A stretch of 64,000 nt of DNA from CADCVW01 sp964251385 (GCA_964251385.1 CAXUJK010000001.1:1-64000); one strand, 5' to 3'; positions 30,187 to 39,111 are shown, numbered from the stretch's first letter. Notes: generated by a model from the sequence alone, not told the origin. A program made the numbers and translations.

Positions 30187-30552
30187 CTACTTGATCTTCC
30201 CGTTGCCACTGACGACAGCCACTGCCGCACTGATTTTCGACATTCCCACCCTGATCAACAAAAAGGCTATCGCGAAGGTAGCGCCCGCGACGACAAGGCC
30301 AGCAAGGATGGGACCGAGGTCGTCTTCCAGCCAAGAAAACAGCGCCACCAGCATGATGATCAGTCCCGCGTAAGCCAACAAGCCGGCAGCAACGACCATG
30401 CCGACACCGACCTTGGCCTCGTCGATGCCGGTGATCGCGGTCTGCTTGACCACGTCCACCTTGGCGGCGACGAAAGTCTTTCCTTCCGCCGTCGCCCTGG
30501 AGAACAGCTCGCCGATCGACTCGCGATGGACGCGATCGCCATCGACACGCAT
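30187..30552 (-). CDS. Phage-holin-like / YqjE family membrane protein
   Basis: A 121-residue protein with an N-terminal cytosolic helix (ESIGELFSRATAEGKTFVAAKVDVVKQT), two membrane helices (VGVGMVVAAGLLAYAGLIIMLVALFSWL and PILAGLVVAGATFAIAFLLI), and a short tail. This matches the YqjE/putative actinobacterial holin-X family, typically linked to DUF883 (YqjD) genes; despite the name there is no phage context. It is the second gene of the operon, its ATG overlapping the preceding stop as TAATG. Confidence 0.75.
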   Translation of the reverse strand: MRVDGDRVHRESIGELFSRATAEGKTFVAAKVDVVKQTAITGIDEAKVGVGMVVAAGLLAYAGLIIMLVALFSWLEDDLGPILAGLVVAGATFAIAFLLIRVGMSKISAAVAVVSGNGKIK

Positions 30553-31280
30553 TAGGCGTTCGGATCGTAGCTGTTGTCGACGCGCGGCGGCAGGCCCGTC
30601 ATCGTCGAACCCGAGTTGCTCGTGTAGTAGTCGTCATCGGAGCCGGTCGACGCGGGCATGCCCGACTTGACGAGGCGAATGAGCAGGAAGCCGATCGCGG
30701 CGGCCGCGCCGATAGCGACCGCCGGGCTCTTGCGAACGAGATTGCGCGCATCGTCGAACAGTTCGTCGACTTCCTTGCCACGGAGCGAACTGTTCAGTCC
30801 GTCGAGCGCTTCGCCGGCCTTCCGGACGTAGTTGCCGTACTGCGGCCCCAGGCGATCGTCGACGGTATCGGCGGTCTCGCTGACCAAGCGCGAGACGCTG
30901 TCCAGCGCCTCCGTTGCCTTGTCCTTACCCTGACTCGCCATATCGCGCGCCTTGTCGCTCGCCTGGCTCTTGAGCGACTGCACGTCCATCGAGGCACCGG
31001 CCTTCGAAGCCACGTTGTCCGCCATTCCGCTCACCGACGTCGACCCGCCCGTACCCGAACTGCTCGTGCTCGAGCTTCCCAGGCCGGAACCCAAGCTGGA
31101 ACCGCCGGTCATCGGCTTGTCGAAATCGTCGAAGCCGCTCGAGCCCATGCCCGACGAACCGGTCATCCCGCTGCCGCCCAATCCACCGCTGCCCGTGCCG
31201 CCGGACGTGCCGCCGAAATCGTCGGTACCGTCGATGATGCTGTCCGTGCCTTCCGGCATCATGGGATCCTGAGGGGGCAT
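30552..31280 (-). CDS. DUF883/YqjD-like membrane-anchored protein with low-complexity N-terminus
   Basis: A 242-residue protein. The first 90 residues are Gly/Ser/Thr-rich and acidic (GGTSGGTGSGGLGGSGMTGSS), then a helical ELAB/YqjD-type region (DKARDMASQGKDKATEALDSVSRLV), a SSLRGKEVDELFDDARNLVRKSPAVA segment and a membrane helix (AIGAAAAIGFLLIRLVKSG). YqjD of E. coli is an inner-membrane protein that binds stationary-phase ribosomes. Being the first gene of the operon, it is read from the candidate EcfG promoter at 31319-31343. The extended low-complexity start is unusual for the family. Confidence 0.7.
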   Translation of the reverse strand: MPPQDPMMPEGTDSIIDGTDDFGGTSGGTGSGGLGGSGMTGSSGMGSSGFDDFDKPMTGGSSLGSGLGSSSTSSSGTGGSTSVSGMADNVASKAGASMDVQSLKSQASDKARDMASQGKDKATEALDSVSRLVSETADTVDDRLGPQYGNYVRKAGEALDGLNSSLRGKEVDELFDDARNLVRKSPAVAIGAAAAIGFLLIRLVKSGMPASTGSDDDYYTSNSGSTMTGLPPRVDNSYDPNA

Positions 31281-31318
31281 TGTTGATCTCCGTTACTTTG
31301 AATGCGTCTGGGGCGGTT

Positions 31319-31343
31319 AACACGTCCGTTCGGGCATCGTTCC
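31319..31343 (-). promoter_or_regulatory. Candidate EcfG (general stress) promoter
   Basis: On the minus strand, GGAAC (31343-31339) and TGTT (31322-31319) are 16 bases apart, matching the alphaproteobacterial EcfG pattern GGAAC-N16/17-CGTT except for one base. It lies about 39 bases upstream of the DUF883-like start and would drive the four-gene operon. It is within the 118-bp divergent region with eno. Confidence 0.55.
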
Positions 31344-31398
31344 GTACCCGGCCCAACTTAAGTTGCGCGGGCAAAAGGCGGTGGCTAGAGCCTCGGTC

Positions 31399-32694
31399 AT
31401 GACAGCTATAGCCGACATCGCCGCCCGCCAGATCCTCGACAGCCGCGGCAATCCGACGGTCGAGGTCGAGGTCTGGCTGGAGGACGGAAGCACGGGACGC
31501 GCCGCCGTTCCGTCGGGTGCCTCGACCGGCGCGCACGAAGCGGTCGAACTGCGCGACGGCGGCGACGCCTGGGGCGGCAAGGGCGTGACCAAGGCGGTCG
31601 AAGCGGTCAACGGCGAGATCGCGGACGCGCTGCTCGGCGAGGAGGCCGAGGACCAGATCGGGCTGGACGACGCGATGATCGTCCTCGACGGATCGGTCAA
31701 CAAGAGCCGCCTCGGCGCGAACGCGATCCTGGGCGTCAGCCTCGCGGTCGCCAAGGCTGCCGCGGATGCGCGCGGGCTGCCGCTCTACCGCTACGTCGGC
31801 GGCGTCGGCGCGAACACGTTGCCCGTGCCGATGATGAACATTATCAACGGCGGCGAGCACGCGGACAATGCGATCGATTTCCAGGAGTTCATGATCGTGC
31901 CCGTCGGCGCGGACAGCTTCTCGGAGGCGCTCCGCTGCGGCACCGAAATCTTTCACACCCTGAAGAAAGCGTTGTCCGAGGCGGGCTTGGCCACCGCGGT
32001 CGGCGACGAAGGCGGGTTCGCGCCCGCGCTCGGCAAGACGACGGACGCGCTCGACTTCATCATGCGCTCGATCGAGAAGGCCGGCTACACGCCCGGCGAG
32101 GACGTCGTGCTCGCGCTCGATTGCGCCGCGTCCGAATTTTTTCGTGACGGCGCATACCGCATGACGGGCGAGGAGCGGACATTTTCGCCGGACGAGATGA
32201 GCGCGTTCCTGGCCGATCTAGCGCAAAAATACCCGATCGCGTCGATCGAGGACGGCATGGGGGAGGACGACTTCGCCGGCTGGAAGACGCTAACGGATGC
32301 GATCGGCGCGCGGACGCAGCTGGTGGGCGACGACCTGTTCGTGACCAATGTCTCGCGCCTGCGCCAGGGGATCGCGGACGGGCTCGGCAACAGCCTGCTC
32401 GTCAAGGTCAACCAGATCGGCACTTTGTCCGAAACGCTGGACGCGGTGCAGATGGCGCACCGCGCGGGCTACACCGCGGTCATGTCGCACCGTTCGGGCG
32501 AGACGGAGGACGCGACGATCGCGGACCTCGCGGTCGCCACCAACTGCGGACAGATCAAGACGGGCTCGCTCGCGCGGTCGGACCGGCTCGCCAAATACAA
32601 TCAGCTGCTCCGCATCGAGGAGGAGCTGGGAGACAGTGCCTACTATCCGGGACGCGCCGCGTTTTCTCGACTGGTCGCTGCGCCCGCGGCTTGA
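31399..32694 (+). CDS. eno: Enolase (phosphopyruvate hydratase)
   Basis: Converts 2-phosphoglycerate to phosphoenolpyruvate in glycolysis; also a degradosome component in some bacteria. The 431-residue protein shows the N-terminal motif QILDSRGNPTVEV, loop GASTGAHEA, metal/catalytic segments GDEGGFAP, DCAASEF and SIEDGMGEDDF, LVKVNQIGTLSE, and the signature SHRSGETEDATIADLAVA. I chose ATG at 31399 (MTAIADIAARQI); the in-frame upstream Met adds non-conserved residues. Followed by an ftsB-like gene. Confidence 0.97.
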   Translation: MTAIADIAARQILDSRGNPTVEVEVWLEDGSTGRAAVPSGASTGAHEAVELRDGGDAWGGKGVTKAVEAVNGEIADALLGEEAEDQIGLDDAMIVLDGSVNKSRLGANAILGVSLAVAKAAADARGLPLYRYVGGVGANTLPVPMMNIINGGEHADNAIDFQEFMIVPVGADSFSEALRCGTEIFHTLKKALSEAGLATAVGDEGGFAPALGKTTDALDFIMRSIEKAGYTPGEDVVLALDCAASEFFRDGAYRMTGEERTFSPDEMSAFLADLAQKYPIASIEDGMGEDDFAGWKTLTDAIGARTQLVGDDLFVTNVSRLRQGIADGLGNSLLVKVNQIGTLSETLDAVQMAHRAGYTAVMSHRSGETEDATIADLAVATNCGQIKTGSLARSDRLAKYNQLLRIEEELGDSAYYPGRAAFSRLVAAPAA

Positions 32695-32729
32695 AATCGT
32701 CGCCGCGATAGCGGAGTCTGGCCGCAGCC

Positions 32730-33047
32730 ATGAAGCCGTCGTCGAACAAAGCCTGGTCGCTCATCAAGCGCGTGGCCATGCCCGCGCTCGCCGTGCTCAT
32801 CATCGCCAACTTCGCGGGCTACGCGGTGATGGGATCGAACGGCCTGCTCGTCTGGGGCGACTACCGGCACGCGCTCGCCAAGCGCGAGGCCGAGCTCAAG
32901 GTCGTGGAGGCCGAACGCGACCGGCTCGCGCACCGTGCCAAACTGCTCGACCCCCGGCGCGCCGATCCGGACCTGGCGGACGAGCTCGTGCGCAACGAAT
33001 TGGGGCTGGCGCGCCCCGACGAGGTCATTGTTCCGCTCGATCAATAA
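32730..33047 (+). CDS. FtsB/DivIC-like septum formation initiator
   Basis: A 105-residue bitopic membrane protein: one membrane helix (MPALAVLIIANFAGYAVMG, about residues 17-35) and a leucine/charge coiled coil (YRHALAKREAELKVVEAERDRLAHRAKLL). The C-terminus ADELVRNELGLARPDEVIVPL has the typical DivIC/FtsB end (ARxxLGLVxPxE). FtsB links FtsL and FtsQ in the divisome. It lies between eno and pdhA, an arrangement conserved in many alphaproteobacteria. Short length suits the family. Confidence 0.9.
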   Translation: MKPSSNKAWSLIKRVAMPALAVLIIANFAGYAVMGSNGLLVWGDYRHALAKREAELKVVEAERDRLAHRAKLLDPRRADPDLADELVRNELGLARPDEVIVPLDQ

Positions 33048-33092
33048 GTCTTGCCGTTGGCAAAGCCGACGCCGCCTGATTATAGCTGCGGC

Positions 33093-34133
33093 ATGGCCAA
33101 AGCATTGAAGATCGTCGAACCTTCAACCCACAACCGCGAGCGCCCCCGCCAGCCGGAACGTCACCCCGCCGACAAGGCGGAGCTCATGGACTTCTACCGC
33201 CAGATGCTCCTCATCCGCCGCTTCGAGGAGCGCGCGGGGCAGTTGTACGGGCTCGGTCTCATCGGAGGGTTCTGTCACCTGTACATCGGCCAGGAGGCCG
33301 TGGTGGTCGGACTGCAGTCCGCGATCGCGCCGGGCAAGGACAGCGTCATCACGGGCTACCGCGACCACGGCCACATGCTCGCCTGCGGCATCGATCCCAA
33401 GATCGTCATGGCCGAACTGACCGGCCGCGCGGCGGGGATCAGCGCGGGCAAGGGCGGGTCGATGCACATGTTCTCCGTCGAACACGGCTTTTACGGTGGC
33501 CACGGCATCGTCGGGGCGCAGGTCTCGCTCGGGACCGGCCTGGCGTTCGGCCACAAGTACAAGAACGACGGCGGCGTCTGCCTGACCTACTTCGGCGACG
33601 GCGCGTCGAACCAGGGGCAGGTCTATGAAAGCTTCAACATGGCCGAGCTGTGGAAGCTGCCCGTGCTCTACGTCATCGAGAACAACCAGTACGCGATGGG
33701 GACGAGCGTCAACCGCGCGTCGGCGGAGGACCAGCTCTACAAGCGCGGCGAGAGTTTTCGCGTGCCGGGCATTCAGGTCGACGGCATGGACGTGCTTGCC
33801 GTTCGCGGTGCGGCGACCGCGGCGCTCGAGTACATCCACGCGGGCAACGGGCCCGTGCTGCTCGAGATGAAGACGTACCGCTATCGCGGCCACTCGATGA
33901 GCGATCCCGCCAAATACCGGTCGCGGGACGAAGTGCAGGCGGTGCGCGAGAAGAGCGATCCTATCGAGGCGTGCAAACGCGAGCTGGAAACGCTCGGCGT
34001 GGGAGAGGCGGAGTTCAAGGCCATCGACACCGAGATTAAGAAGCGCGTGGTCGAGTCCGCCGACTTTGCCGAACAGTCGCCGGAACCCAAGCCCGAAGAG
34101 CTCTACACCGACGTTCTTGTGGGTTCGTACTGA
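33093..34133 (+). CDS. pdhA: Pyruvate dehydrogenase E1 component, alpha subunit
   Basis: Thiamine-diphosphate-dependent E1 alpha of the alphaproteobacterial-type heterotetrameric complex. The 346-residue protein has FYRQMLLIRRFEERAGQLYG, the GGFCHLYIGQEAVVVG segment, SAGKGGSMHMFS, the TPP motif YFGDGASNQGQVYESFNMA ending in VIENN, and the phosphorylation-loop-type region YRYRGHSMSDPAKYRSRDE. I chose the ATG at 33093 (MAKALKIVEPS). Its stop overlaps the pdhB start (TGATG). Confidence 0.96.
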   Translation: MAKALKIVEPSTHNRERPRQPERHPADKAELMDFYRQMLLIRRFEERAGQLYGLGLIGGFCHLYIGQEAVVVGLQSAIAPGKDSVITGYRDHGHMLACGIDPKIVMAELTGRAAGISAGKGGSMHMFSVEHGFYGGHGIVGAQVSLGTGLAFGHKYKNDGGVCLTYFGDGASNQGQVYESFNMAELWKLPVLYVIENNQYAMGTSVNRASAEDQLYKRGESFRVPGIQVDGMDVLAVRGAATAALEYIHAGNGPVLLEMKTYRYRGHSMSDPAKYRSRDEVQAVREKSDPIEACKRELETLGVGEAEFKAIDTEIKKRVVESADFAEQSPEPKPEELYTDVLVGSY

Positions 34134-35512
34134 TGGGCGTCGAATTGAAGATGCCCGCGCTTTCCCCGACGATGGAGGAAGGCACGCTCGCCAAGTGGAT
34201 GGTCAAGGCGGGCGACGTCGTGAAGTCGGGCGACATCCTGGCCGAGATCGAGACCGACAAGGCGACGATGGAGTTCGAGGCGGTCGACGAAGGCACGATC
34301 GGCGAAATCGTGGTCGCGGAAGGCACGGACGGGGTGAAGGTCGGTGCGGTCATCGCGCTGATGCAAGGTGAGGGTGCGGAAATGTCCGCGACACCTGCGG
34401 CCGGGCCGGTTGAGGTGCAGTCGACGCAGGCGGACGCAGGTGAAGCACCGATCCAGCAGGCCAACATCGCCGCCGTGGCCAAACCGGGCAACGAACCGGC
34501 GAGCCTGCGCGTCGAACCCGAAGCGGGAGGGGCGAGCACGCGCATGACCGTACGCGAAGCCTTACGCGACGCAATGGCCGAGGAGATGCGCACTGATGAC
34601 CGCGTCTTCGTCATGGGCGAGGAGGTCGCCGAGTACCAGGGCGCGTACAAGGTGACGCAAGGCCTGCTCGAGGAGTTCGGTCCGGCGCGCGTCGTCGACA
34701 CGCCGATCACCGAGTACGGGTTCGCAGGGCTCGGCGCGGGCGCGGCGATGGGGGGCCTCAAGCCGATCGTCGAATTCATGACGTTCAACTTCGCGCTGCA
34801 GGCGATCGATCACATCATCAACTCGGCCGCCAAGACCAACTACATGTCGGGCGGCCAGATGCGCTGCCCGATCGTGTTCCGCGGCCCCAACGGTTCGGCC
34901 AGCCGCGTGGGCGCGCAGCACAGCCAGAATTTCGCGCCCTGGTACGCGTCGGTGCCGGGCCTGATCGTCATCGCGCCCTATTCGGCGGCGGACGCCAAAG
35001 GCTTGTTGAAGTCCGCGATCAGAAGCGAGGACCCGGTCGTGTTCCTGGAGAACGAGCTGCTCTACGGCCAGAGCTTCGACGTACCCGACGGCGACGTCGC
35101 GCTTCCCATCGGCAAGGCGCGCGTCGTGCGCGAGGGCAGCGACGTGACGCTTGTCAGCTACTCGATCGGCGTCGGCGTTGCCCTCGATGCAGCCACCGAA
35201 TTGGCGAAAGAGGGTATCGAGGCCGAGATCGTCGACCTGCGCACATTACGCCCGCTCGACCGCGGGACGGTACTTGCCAGCCTCAGGAAGACGAACCGGC
35301 TCGTCGTGGTCGAGGAAGGCTGGCCCACCTGTTCGATCGCCAGCGAAGTCGCCGCCTTCGTCATGGAGGAAGGCTTCGACGACCTCGATGCGCCCGTCAT
35401 GCGGGTGACGAACGAGGACGTGCCGCTACCTTATGCGGCCAACCTTGAGAAGGCGGCGCTGATCAAGGTGGAGGATGTCGTCGCGACGGTCAAAAAGGTT
35501 TGCGGCCGCTAG
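34133..35512 (+). CDS. pdhB: Pyruvate dehydrogenase E1 component, beta subunit with lipoyl domain
   Basis: A 459-residue protein: an N-terminal lipoyl domain (residues 1-80; MPALSPTMEEGTLAKW, with lipoyl Lys43 in ETDKATMEF), a Pro/Ala-rich linker (about 85-130), then the E1-beta body with AEYQGAYKVTQGLLEEFG, ITEYGFAGLGAGAAMGG and the C-terminal DLRTLRPLD and NRLVVVEEGWP. The lipoyl fusion on E1 beta is the alphaproteobacterial arrangement. No E2 or E3 gene follows; instead a convergent tadE begins at once, sharing the CTAG stop, so those genes must be elsewhere. Confidence 0.96.
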   Translation: MGVELKMPALSPTMEEGTLAKWMVKAGDVVKSGDILAEIETDKATMEFEAVDEGTIGEIVVAEGTDGVKVGAVIALMQGEGAEMSATPAAGPVEVQSTQADAGEAPIQQANIAAVAKPGNEPASLRVEPEAGGASTRMTVREALRDAMAEEMRTDDRVFVMGEEVAEYQGAYKVTQGLLEEFGPARVVDTPITEYGFAGLGAGAAMGGLKPIVEFMTFNFALQAIDHIINSAAKTNYMSGGQMRCPIVFRGPNGSASRVGAQHSQNFAPWYASVPGLIVIAPYSAADAKGLLKSAIRSEDPVVFLENELLYGQSFDVPDGDVALPIGKARVVREGSDVTLVSYSIGVGVALDAATELAKEGIEAEIVDLRTLRPLDRGTVLASLRKTNRLVVVEEGWPTCSIASEVAAFVMEEGFDDLDAPVMRVTNEDVPLPYAANLEKAALIKVEDVVATVKKVCGR

Positions 35513-36165
35513 CTTCCGAACGTCGTGCAGAGTGCCCGAGGCGCACCTTCGGTATTGTACACTTGTGACGTATCCCGCCGGTCGCGGACAGGGAACGAGG
35601 CGATCTCGGTGATCTGGAGCGACGGTGCGTAGCGCGTGGCGATGATCGGCTTGTACGTGTAGGAGACTTCGACGAACATGGTCGCGCCGTCGGCCGGGGC
35701 CCTGACCTGCCGCGCGGCCGGGCCGATCCCCGTCAGGTTCGTGTCGCCGCTCGCACCGTAGGTCGAGTTGTGAACCTTCATTCCGCGGCATCGCTGCCAT
35801 CCGATCTTGAAGCGGTTGGTCGGATTGGGGTTCGCGACCGGCTCGAGGCTGGACAGTATGACCCTGCCTTTCTCGAAGAGCTTCAGTTCGTTGGCCTGAA
35901 GTCCGCTTCCCACGAACAGGTCGTTGATCTGCGTCTCGGTGACCGTCTTCTGGGCCAATTGCGTTCCCGCACCGATGCGCGCAGCGTGATCGGCGATGTG
36001 GAGGGCGATCTGGCTGACGCGCATCTTGGTCGTGATGTAGTGCGACAGCTCGACGCCGCCAACGGAAAGCGCGACGAAGATGGGAAGAGCATAGGCGAAC
36101 TCGATCATGGCGACCGCGCGCTCGTCGCGGCGCAGACGCCGTAGAAGGGAGCTGCAAGCGTTCAT
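35509..36165 (-). CDS. TadE-like pseudopilin-type protein
   Basis: A 218-residue TadE/TadG-type protein. After a short basic cytosolic N-terminus it has the TadE signature with membrane helix: RAVAMIEFAYALPIFVALSVGGVELSHYI. The rest is an extracytoplasmic domain with Cys residues (CRGMKV; CTTFGS), ending in IASFPVRDRRDTS. TadE/F minor pseudopilins form part of Flp/tight-adherence pilus systems. It is the last of three co-directed genes, 11 bases after the preceding one. No tad ATPase, secretin or prepilin peptidase gene is in the window. Confidence 0.8.
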   Translation of the reverse strand: MNACSSLLRRLRRDERAVAMIEFAYALPIFVALSVGGVELSHYITTKMRVSQIALHIADHAARIGAGTQLAQKTVTETQINDLFVGSGLQANELKLFEKGRVILSSLEPVANPNPTNRFKIGWQRCRGMKVHNSTYGASGDTNLTGIGPAARQVRAPADGATMFVEVSYTYKPIIATRYAPSLQITEIASFPVRDRRDTSQVYNTEGAPRALCTTFGS

Positions 36166-36176
36166 CGCATGTCGTC

Positions 36177-36803
36177 CTAGGTGCAATTGCGCGTGGCCGG
36201 AGTGCTCTGTTCTCCGTACGGCTGATTGTTCATCACGGTTTTCCCGACGACGTTGAGGGTCGCGGGAACGTCGATGAAGTTGTGCAGCGGGAAAAGCCGA
36301 CGGTAGCTTACGCTCACGGTGAGGACGACCGAGTCCTTGGCGCCGCCCTGACCCGCCTTGACGCCGTTCAGATCGCGAACGCTGTTTCCGTTCTCGTCCA
36401 CGTATGGTTCGCCATTGTCGCACAACGTGTTCGTGTTCAGATCCGTGAACGGCTCCGCCGTCGGGGTCGCGGCCTTGGAGAAGCTGCGATAGGCCTCGCG
36501 TGTGATCGTGACGGTCGACGACTTTCCGAGCCTCTTCATCTGGTTGCGGATACGCGTATCGATCGCGGTCTGGTTCGCGGCATACGAGCCGGTCTCGAGG
36601 CCCGAGACGCGGGCGCTCCTCTGCAGCTCGCCCTGAAGCACCGACCGCAGATACAGGCCGTGGCCGATGTCCAGCGTCCCGATCAGCAGCAGGCCCATGA
36701 CCGGTATCAGCATGGCGAACTCGACCAGGGTCGCACCGCGCGTATCGCCGGCAAGCGATCGATCGGGGCCGCGAGCCCTGCGGTAGAGCGACGGATAGCT
36801 CAC
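36177..36803 (-). CDS. TadE-like minor pseudopilin protein
   Basis: A 208-residue protein with the TadE signature DTRGATLVEFAMLIPVMGLLLIGTLDIGHGLYLR (about residues 20-53), including the conserved Glu in LVEFA. The outer region contains a run DLNTNTLCDNGEPYVDENGNSVRDLNG, resembling dockerin-like calcium-binding repeats, and ends with RNCT. The start is GTG at 36803, overlapping the stop of the upstream TadG-type gene (GTGA). Second of the trio. Confidence 0.8.
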   Translation of the reverse strand: MSYPSLYRRARGPDRSLAGDTRGATLVEFAMLIPVMGLLLIGTLDIGHGLYLRSVLQGELQRSARVSGLETGSYAANQTAIDTRIRNQMKRLGKSSTVTITREAYRSFSKAATPTAEPFTDLNTNTLCDNGEPYVDENGNSVRDLNGVKAGQGGAKDSVVLTVSVSYRRLFPLHNFIDVPATLNVVGKTVMNNQPYGEQSTPATRNCT

Positions 36804-39010
36804 AGCGTCAGTCTCAGTTGCGAGATCTGGCTTGCGATCGAGTCGAACGCCGTCCGCAGCTGAGCCGCGTTGTTCGCCGGCTTGAACTTCGTCGTGTCCG
36901 TCGCGCAGTTTTTCATGCGGGTGACGATCGGGGTGTCGGGCTGGCCGACCGCGGGCGTGACCCCGAAGTAGATGACCCACAGCGTGATGTTCTTGAGCTT
37001 GGCGGCCGAGCATAGATACTCGAAGCGCTTGTCGACCTGCACGGTCAGGTCGCCGTTCTCGCCGCTGCAAGTCCCAGCGTTGCCGGTAGGGTTGACGGAC
37101 GTGGACGTCTGCCGCCGCTCGAACCACACCGCACCATAGGCCGTGTAGTCGGTGGGGTTAACGCACGTCTCTCCGTCTGTCATGTAGACCATGTGTCGCG
37201 AAATCTGGCCGCCAGCGGGGGTCGTGGTCAGCTTGTTCTCGTTGGCGAAGATGCCGGTCGGCGACAGGAAACGCGCACCCCAAAGCAAGCCGATGTCGTG
37301 ATGCGTCCGCCCATCCGCCACCAGGCTGTCGACATAGTTTTCGAACGCCGTCGCATCGTTCCACGCGGCGAGCTTGCGGCTTTCCCTGGTACACCAGGAA
37401 GGCGCTGCGGGGTTGGGGGCTTGGCCGAGGGGGGGGGGATCCGCGCTGGTGAAGTCTGTCTGGGTGCTGATCTGGTCCCGGTTCCGCGCACCGCCGCCCG
37501 GTATCAACTGCCGTACATAGATCGCATGCGGAAGCGCGGGTCCCCACAAGGTGCTGGGATCCGTGGAAACAGGCAGTTCGTCGATGTCGAGGTCGCTCGC
37601 CTTCTCGAATTGCGCGTCGGTCATCGACGAGTAGTCGGTCAGCTTCTCGGTTTCACGCTCTTCGATGCAGCCGTCCCAGGGAATCGTCCTGTTGGTGACC
37701 GTCAACGCATTGGCATTGGTAGGTCCGATCGGAAGCGTCAGGCTGGCATTCCAACCTGAGCCGTTCTTGAGACCTCTGATATCAAGGAAATGGCGCTGAT
37801 AGTCCCACTTGTCGAACACCTCTCGCGTGCGCGTCTCATAGACGATCGTCTCCGTACCCGAGTCCTGCTGCCGGTAATTGCGTGTACGGACAGCGGTCGC
37901 GACGCGACGCTCCCGCGTGCAAGTTCCAAGAGCGTTCCCTCCGTTGCCGCTCGTTCTGACCCAGCTCCTGCGATACTCGTGCTCGGCCTTCAGCTTCTGC
38001 TCGGTGTACCAGGTCGTCACCCTCGTCATGCCGGAAGTCGTGGTGACCTTGTTCTTATCTTCGCTTACGGCACCGTCGTTGGTCAGAGCCGCGCTGGCGG
38101 GTACCGTGCAGTCCCCGTTTCTTATACCGTTCGTGACGCTGTTCGTGTAAGGTCCCCACGTCCCCACCGTCGCGGAGGTGACATCGCTGGTCACTGTCGG
38201 GGTGCCGTTGTTCCAGCTGGTCGAGCGGCTGGTTTCTACCTGATATTCTTCATTCTTGGGCACGGCTTTGCGCGTCTGGTACGGCCAGCTATCCGCGAAA
38301 TACTCGGCCGGAAGCAGCTTGCCGACATTCACGTTGGTGCTGTAATTCACGAACCCGAAGCGGACCTGCGTCTGCGTCCCGACGCCTCCGCTCGGATCGC
38401 CGGTGCCGCAGGTCGCGGTGGTGTTCAGGCGCGCCACCGACTCGTAGAAGCATTTCACCGCGTTCTTGAGCGCGACGATCTTGACCTGCGTGTCGCCCGG
38501 AATCACCCCGTTCATTGTTCCGGACAGATCGAGCACGAACATGACGTCCGTATGCGGCAGGCGCATCTCGGCGTCGCACGTCACCGACAAGGTCTTCGCG
38601 TCCGCGCCGAAGATCTTCATGATGGTCATCGGAAGGACGACCGATGCCGTTCCGGTGACCTTGCCGGCGGCTTCGGTGAAGGCGACCGTCCGGGTGTTGG
38701 TGCCGTACGATCCCTCCCGGAAATTCTGGTTGAAGAATTCGAGCGCGGTCGTGCCCGCGGCGTTGCTGTTCGCCGTCCAGATGCCGCCGCCCATGACCTT
38801 GCGGCCCGCGAGCGCGCCGGCGTCGCAGGCCTGCTGCAGCCGGGTCTTCGACAAATAGAGACGGCTCATGTCGACGCCTCCGCCGACAAGCCCCGCAAGC
38901 GGGAAGAGCGCCATCGCCATGATCGCGAGCGCGTTGCCGCGCGTGTCCGACGCCAGCCGCGCCAGAGCCCCGCTCTTCACAGAGGTGCATGCCGTTGAGC
39001 GAAGCGCCAT
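36800..39010 (-). CDS. TadG-like VWA-domain pilus-assembly protein
   Basis: A 736-residue protein with a TadE-type N-terminal anchor (DTRGNALAIMAMALFPLAGLVGGGVDMSRLYLSKTRLQQACDAGALAG) and a large extracytoplasmic part. The VWA metal site is FVLDLSGTMNG near residue 155, with later HMVYMTDGETC. It fits TadG of Flp-type tight adherence systems. The frame contains a run of ten C on the coding strand (37429-37438, near residue 525, reading DPPPLG) that could slip. Long, Thr/Arg-rich central segments look variable. First gene of the trio, divergent from the squalene-synthase-like gene. Confidence 0.82.
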   Translation of the reverse strand: MALRSTACTSVKSGALARLASDTRGNALAIMAMALFPLAGLVGGGVDMSRLYLSKTRLQQACDAGALAGRKVMGGGIWTANSNAAGTTALEFFNQNFREGSYGTNTRTVAFTEAAGKVTGTASVVLPMTIMKIFGADAKTLSVTCDAEMRLPHTDVMFVLDLSGTMNGVIPGDTQVKIVALKNAVKCFYESVARLNTTATCGTGDPSGGVGTQTQVRFGFVNYSTNVNVGKLLPAEYFADSWPYQTRKAVPKNEEYQVETSRSTSWNNGTPTVTSDVTSATVGTWGPYTNSVTNGIRNGDCTVPASAALTNDGAVSEDKNKVTTTSGMTRVTTWYTEQKLKAEHEYRRSWVRTSGNGGNALGTCTRERRVATAVRTRNYRQQDSGTETIVYETRTREVFDKWDYQRHFLDIRGLKNGSGWNASLTLPIGPTNANALTVTNRTIPWDGCIEERETEKLTDYSSMTDAQFEKASDLDIDELPVSTDPSTLWGPALPHAIYVRQLIPGGGARNRDQISTQTDFTSADPPPLGQAPNPAAPSWCTRESRKLAAWNDATAFENYVDSLVADGRTHHDIGLLWGARFLSPTGIFANENKLTTTPAGGQISRHMVYMTDGETCVNPTDYTAYGAVWFERRQTSTSVNPTGNAGTCSGENGDLTVQVDKRFEYLCSAAKLKNITLWVIYFGVTPAVGQPDTPIVTRMKNCATDTTKFKPANNAAQLRTAFDSIASQISQLRLTL
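37429..37438 (-). repeat. C10 homopolymer tract inside tadG-like gene
   Basis: Ten consecutive G on the plus strand, that is ten C in the coding direction, lie within the TadG-like reading frame (codons for three Pro and part of Leu). It is by far the longest homopolymer I found in the window. Confidence 0.85.
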
Positions 39011-39111
39011 CGAACCATCCCATGCGGACGCGTCGTGCGCCCAAGTGGGTTCGGCATGGGCGAAACGATGCTAAGGCGGCATCAAGGGGAACGGTTAACA
39101 CCGCATCAGCC

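Noticed and set aside
30187..30552. A holin-like protein as a sign of a prophage
   Set aside because: It is the YqjE-like member of a DUF883 stress operon; no integrase, capsid, tail or lysis genes are present.
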